From positions 33,189 through 53,865 of the IMG/VR virus record IMGVR_UViG_3300030060_003948: a stretch of 20,677 bases of DNA, one strand, 5' to 3'. Under the pieces are notes generated by a model. The model saw only the letters and a program-made list of their open reading frames with translations. It ran no database searches and had not been told where the DNA came from. Each line of letters starts with the position of its first letter. Position 1 is the stretch's first letter. The stretch comes from a virus. The position numbers and the translations under genes were made by a program. This document shows positions 20,401 to 20,677 of the stretch, piece after piece.

Positions 20401-20677
20401 TACATCTGATAAACCAATTTTATCTATATTTCTAAGTATATCTTGCTGCTCAGCTTCTGATATTTTTTCACTCTTAAGAGCGTCGTCTAATCTAGTATTC
20501 CATTCGTCATTACCTTTAAACTTTGTTTCAATAATATCTTTATAAAAATCATCAATAACCTTTTGATTTATCTTACTCCAAGAATGAGGTAATAAATTAG
20601 ACATCATCTGTTTAGGTATTTGTTGTGGATCTAGCATATGTTGTGTTTGTTTTTCAGATAAAGAACCCTTTATAGAT
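14464..20677 (-). CDS. Giant two-barrel RNA polymerase-like / polyvalent virion protein (partial)
   Basis: Open from the stop at 14464 to the window edge; the first ATG at 20637 has no ribosome site and the frame stays open 13 codons upstream, so the true start lies outside. Numbered from that ATG, D316-L-D-G-D320 sits in GGADLDGDKAFV, preceded by LRVPM (276-280) and HPRTMRALGG: the R-P...HP...DxDGD order of the catalytic barrel of multisubunit, YonO/QDE-1 and crAss-like phage RNA polymerases. D-Q-L-G-P (436-440) recalls the LG-x-I motif after it. The C-terminal ~450 residues, with LLAHPKSATGNVFGG and ATQFLYSAPYRPAFSATALG, resemble large phage polyvalent or injected proteins and contain hydrophobic stretches. 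A virion-borne transcriptase is inferred. Confidence 0.6.
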   Translation of the reverse strand, partial: SIKGSLSEKQTQHMLDPQQIPKQMMSNLLPHSWSKINQKVIDDFYKDIIETKFKGNDEWNTRLDDALKSEKISEAEQQDILRNIDKIGLSDVVDAIKNNNHPDFVAKLYQKVLRSNIENLTADYESGELSSKEYLENIAEAKTFTSSINRMMEIYPDLAVFLHKDVRNYLQAAMKNFVVNKIIRPKWDYSISTRMRGYDPWMRIDPKFKDMNMDMTKGRKGIMKDRKYLKETYGVENPDQLFYLDDLYMDVEYDVSNLVAGGKRMKLGKLWKDYRHNDKVKDFFKTISLRVPMDSISGAHELAFAGFTGIKGHGAVFHPRTMRALGGADLDGDKAFVLFGMKPEYRKMYHQNKYEFRDPETLKIADNKEAPISKKGLEILQDILNPKDSHDKQVLNKIKAGKNVTWQDLFTYTNDATTGNKSDAYKSFIGKFTPEGRLDIANKAVDGRDQLGPAVVSKQILNAAYDAMKFNTVKRYVDKNGKYIEVDKYEKLSDYKKKQYKEDTREMLVWGKNKEHVAYVKPRLDDDSLNYSRELFRSQIAFGSDPLDELGLVGAQKFYDVAYHSLFELDFNSDAAKNSFTPYYHSKQGLVKIFQGFNRGYFSRNYDKNRRFYSHEIQEFASKIHLLNDNQKGNMLGKMVKELEPLDYSDDILGRIDKEALLNRYDEYKNIAGELKMLNDSYRMDANGKKVVGGLLGRFSFKSPESQLSMRAIDAELFKPEVRREMLQDFKMYDNFFSGLKGKTFFNTLTFKARSTPFDQKNKKYFIDNGVFNQTKYDQAMANMLTYRSEMIDRAYRQSTDFIQNDGMDRASALQLLDAINNAKKAGVSDDFIRSAANFVSDTKKMARSDRARAIINAYEAEKGESIIDDASFENFSMRKVFNLKNKELAYSNQQRIDNRIKNFKLDNYFGMGKDSKGEQKTRVLSDAESYLVDTMLLSTFDKAQDLINYDYYNSLNANVKQLVNPLIRQIRLSGSETLFEKTGMSSKYVNDRAVRDFLKKYSEQFDYRDNVQLKDVDYSKALDGNNKAGELVDIAPKDPLESDSEGLYASRERLKRVGDTSLSSFERKMVDELIGHISYYGKSIGNTNKLNQITRSLVAKNFDAMGVEDYRVVNNFFKDMRSGTVFVRDGSLTKDNILKLAERHWMLFPKTVSREMMVKDFDIFTQEGRFQNFKGEWRRGNVGRPTHAIENIQYVLGKAEALAIKMDEDEKNLLEQTLRDQTGYESLPDGMGQHIAEVVTARRDLASFESANANKKDQAYRIDLKVYQDNLKEAEEIADWKNTSKNIFAVRKKGGTYRENGETIAKNINKVLTERAAETYTWIAGSNYRYNRRTGKHEIDNSVDNPINKYLETKKGKVQYWFGNTKLPKIKGEKFIDDIMRNLKSGKPLDIRFGLDNLRKISRSIQIENVLEMRDMAQTKAEKDMYLELAKNLGKAEYGRTRQFKSTEYHPHFIQNKSVAKRAIEAAIAKLKKQTGIPDEQREQEIAKLILRYKSMTGDWIVNDVAEDGMIRGALNEIANKRKGDHMRALEKDPISGNMMSRNIHLPGWNRDLGAWDIYQKNLIDTYHRQIGQILSKKMLSNFNKKALAEWKDPQQAFAWNNYIYDYISRAMGFPSKLPESWLTGADAKLMKVKGTPYSWFADNHVKDMVNRIRKTVGMKEDPSLPTDLQGVDEMDIRHWSNLEAKYQMATLLAHPKSATGNVFGGQMHTIQSTGWRNWRNARNVEYWRTNIAGKASDWSTKKDIEAWAISHGVVPNFVLYEAGLNPNFKSGKYKRFFMDAEKVLKKDPMVKDETLLSLAKKHQITEAMFQNAAWFMRYPERALRRDAFAAHYLQAREIYGHANMGLNDPFLIEMAKKGVQATQFLYSAPYRPAFSATALGKVMTRFQTWAWNSVRFRNDVYREAKLHGFRRGTPEFERLKRQTSTDMFVLGMANIFAYSLFETAMPQPYSWFQDTADWIFGDEVERDRAFFGVWPTALAPLQMVTPPGLRLAPALFNSMVTNDYSRLTDYYMWTMFPFGRMARDVTGVMENPYYTIEKGTGIPYIQIAREIKKADKANNAAKEDNRDS

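Overview
The window reads as part of an AT-rich tailed-phage genome, most likely uncultured and probably from a marine or aquatic source. The phage call rests on the gene content: a primase-helicase, a Sak4-like recombinase, a Gp157-family protein, an HNH nuclease, a DUF1599-type protein and many small dense ORFs. The habitat is inference from small proteins of a kind common in such phages. Strong AGGAGG-type ribosome binding sites precede nearly every gene, so the host probably uses Shine-Dalgarno initiation. No rRNA, tRNA, IS element or CRISPR array was seen.

Layout. Positions 1-468 are non-coding: three helically phased 8-bp direct repeats, then a GC-richer structured element. Positions 469-3563 hold small unknown genes (three with predicted membrane segments or unusual starts) and a spore-photoproduct-lyase-like radical SAM gene. 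A DUF1281/Api92-like ferredoxin-fold gene follows at 3566. Positions 4286-7450 hold a complete ubiquitin-like cassette: a ThiS/MoaD-like beta-grasp modifier, an E2-like protein with an HPHI...G..C motif, a JAMM/JAB metallopeptidase and a ThiF/E1-like adenylating enzyme. The last three genes overlap like an operon. Next come a Sak4-like ATPase, a probable ssDNA-binding partner, a primase-helicase fusion and a Gp157-like protein (7530-11296). Positions 11296-14319 hold an HNH nuclease and several small proteins, including a zinc-knuckle protein and a DUF1599/Nmad1-type protein.

The forward module meets a reverse-strand module at about 14320-14380 around a candidate bidirectional terminator. The reverse strand carries one enormous ORF (at least 2,057 codons, open past the window end). 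Near residue 316 it has a D-L-D-G-D motif in the setting expected for a two-barrel RNA polymerase catalytic loop. Its C-terminal part resembles large phage polyvalent or injected proteins. A 38-aa ORF nested over its 3' end was found by hand.

Two things stand out. First, the Ubl-E2-JAB-E1 cassette sits inside a phage replication region, with QxxLF sliding-clamp-like peptides in both the E2-like and JAB proteins; this points, by inference only, to modification of replication proteins. Second, at least seven intergenic gaps contain strong potential RNA structures (11-12 bp closing stems, two candidate pseudoknots, competing pairings). This suggests a set of phage structured RNAs that match no class I recognise. 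The structures were folded by eye.
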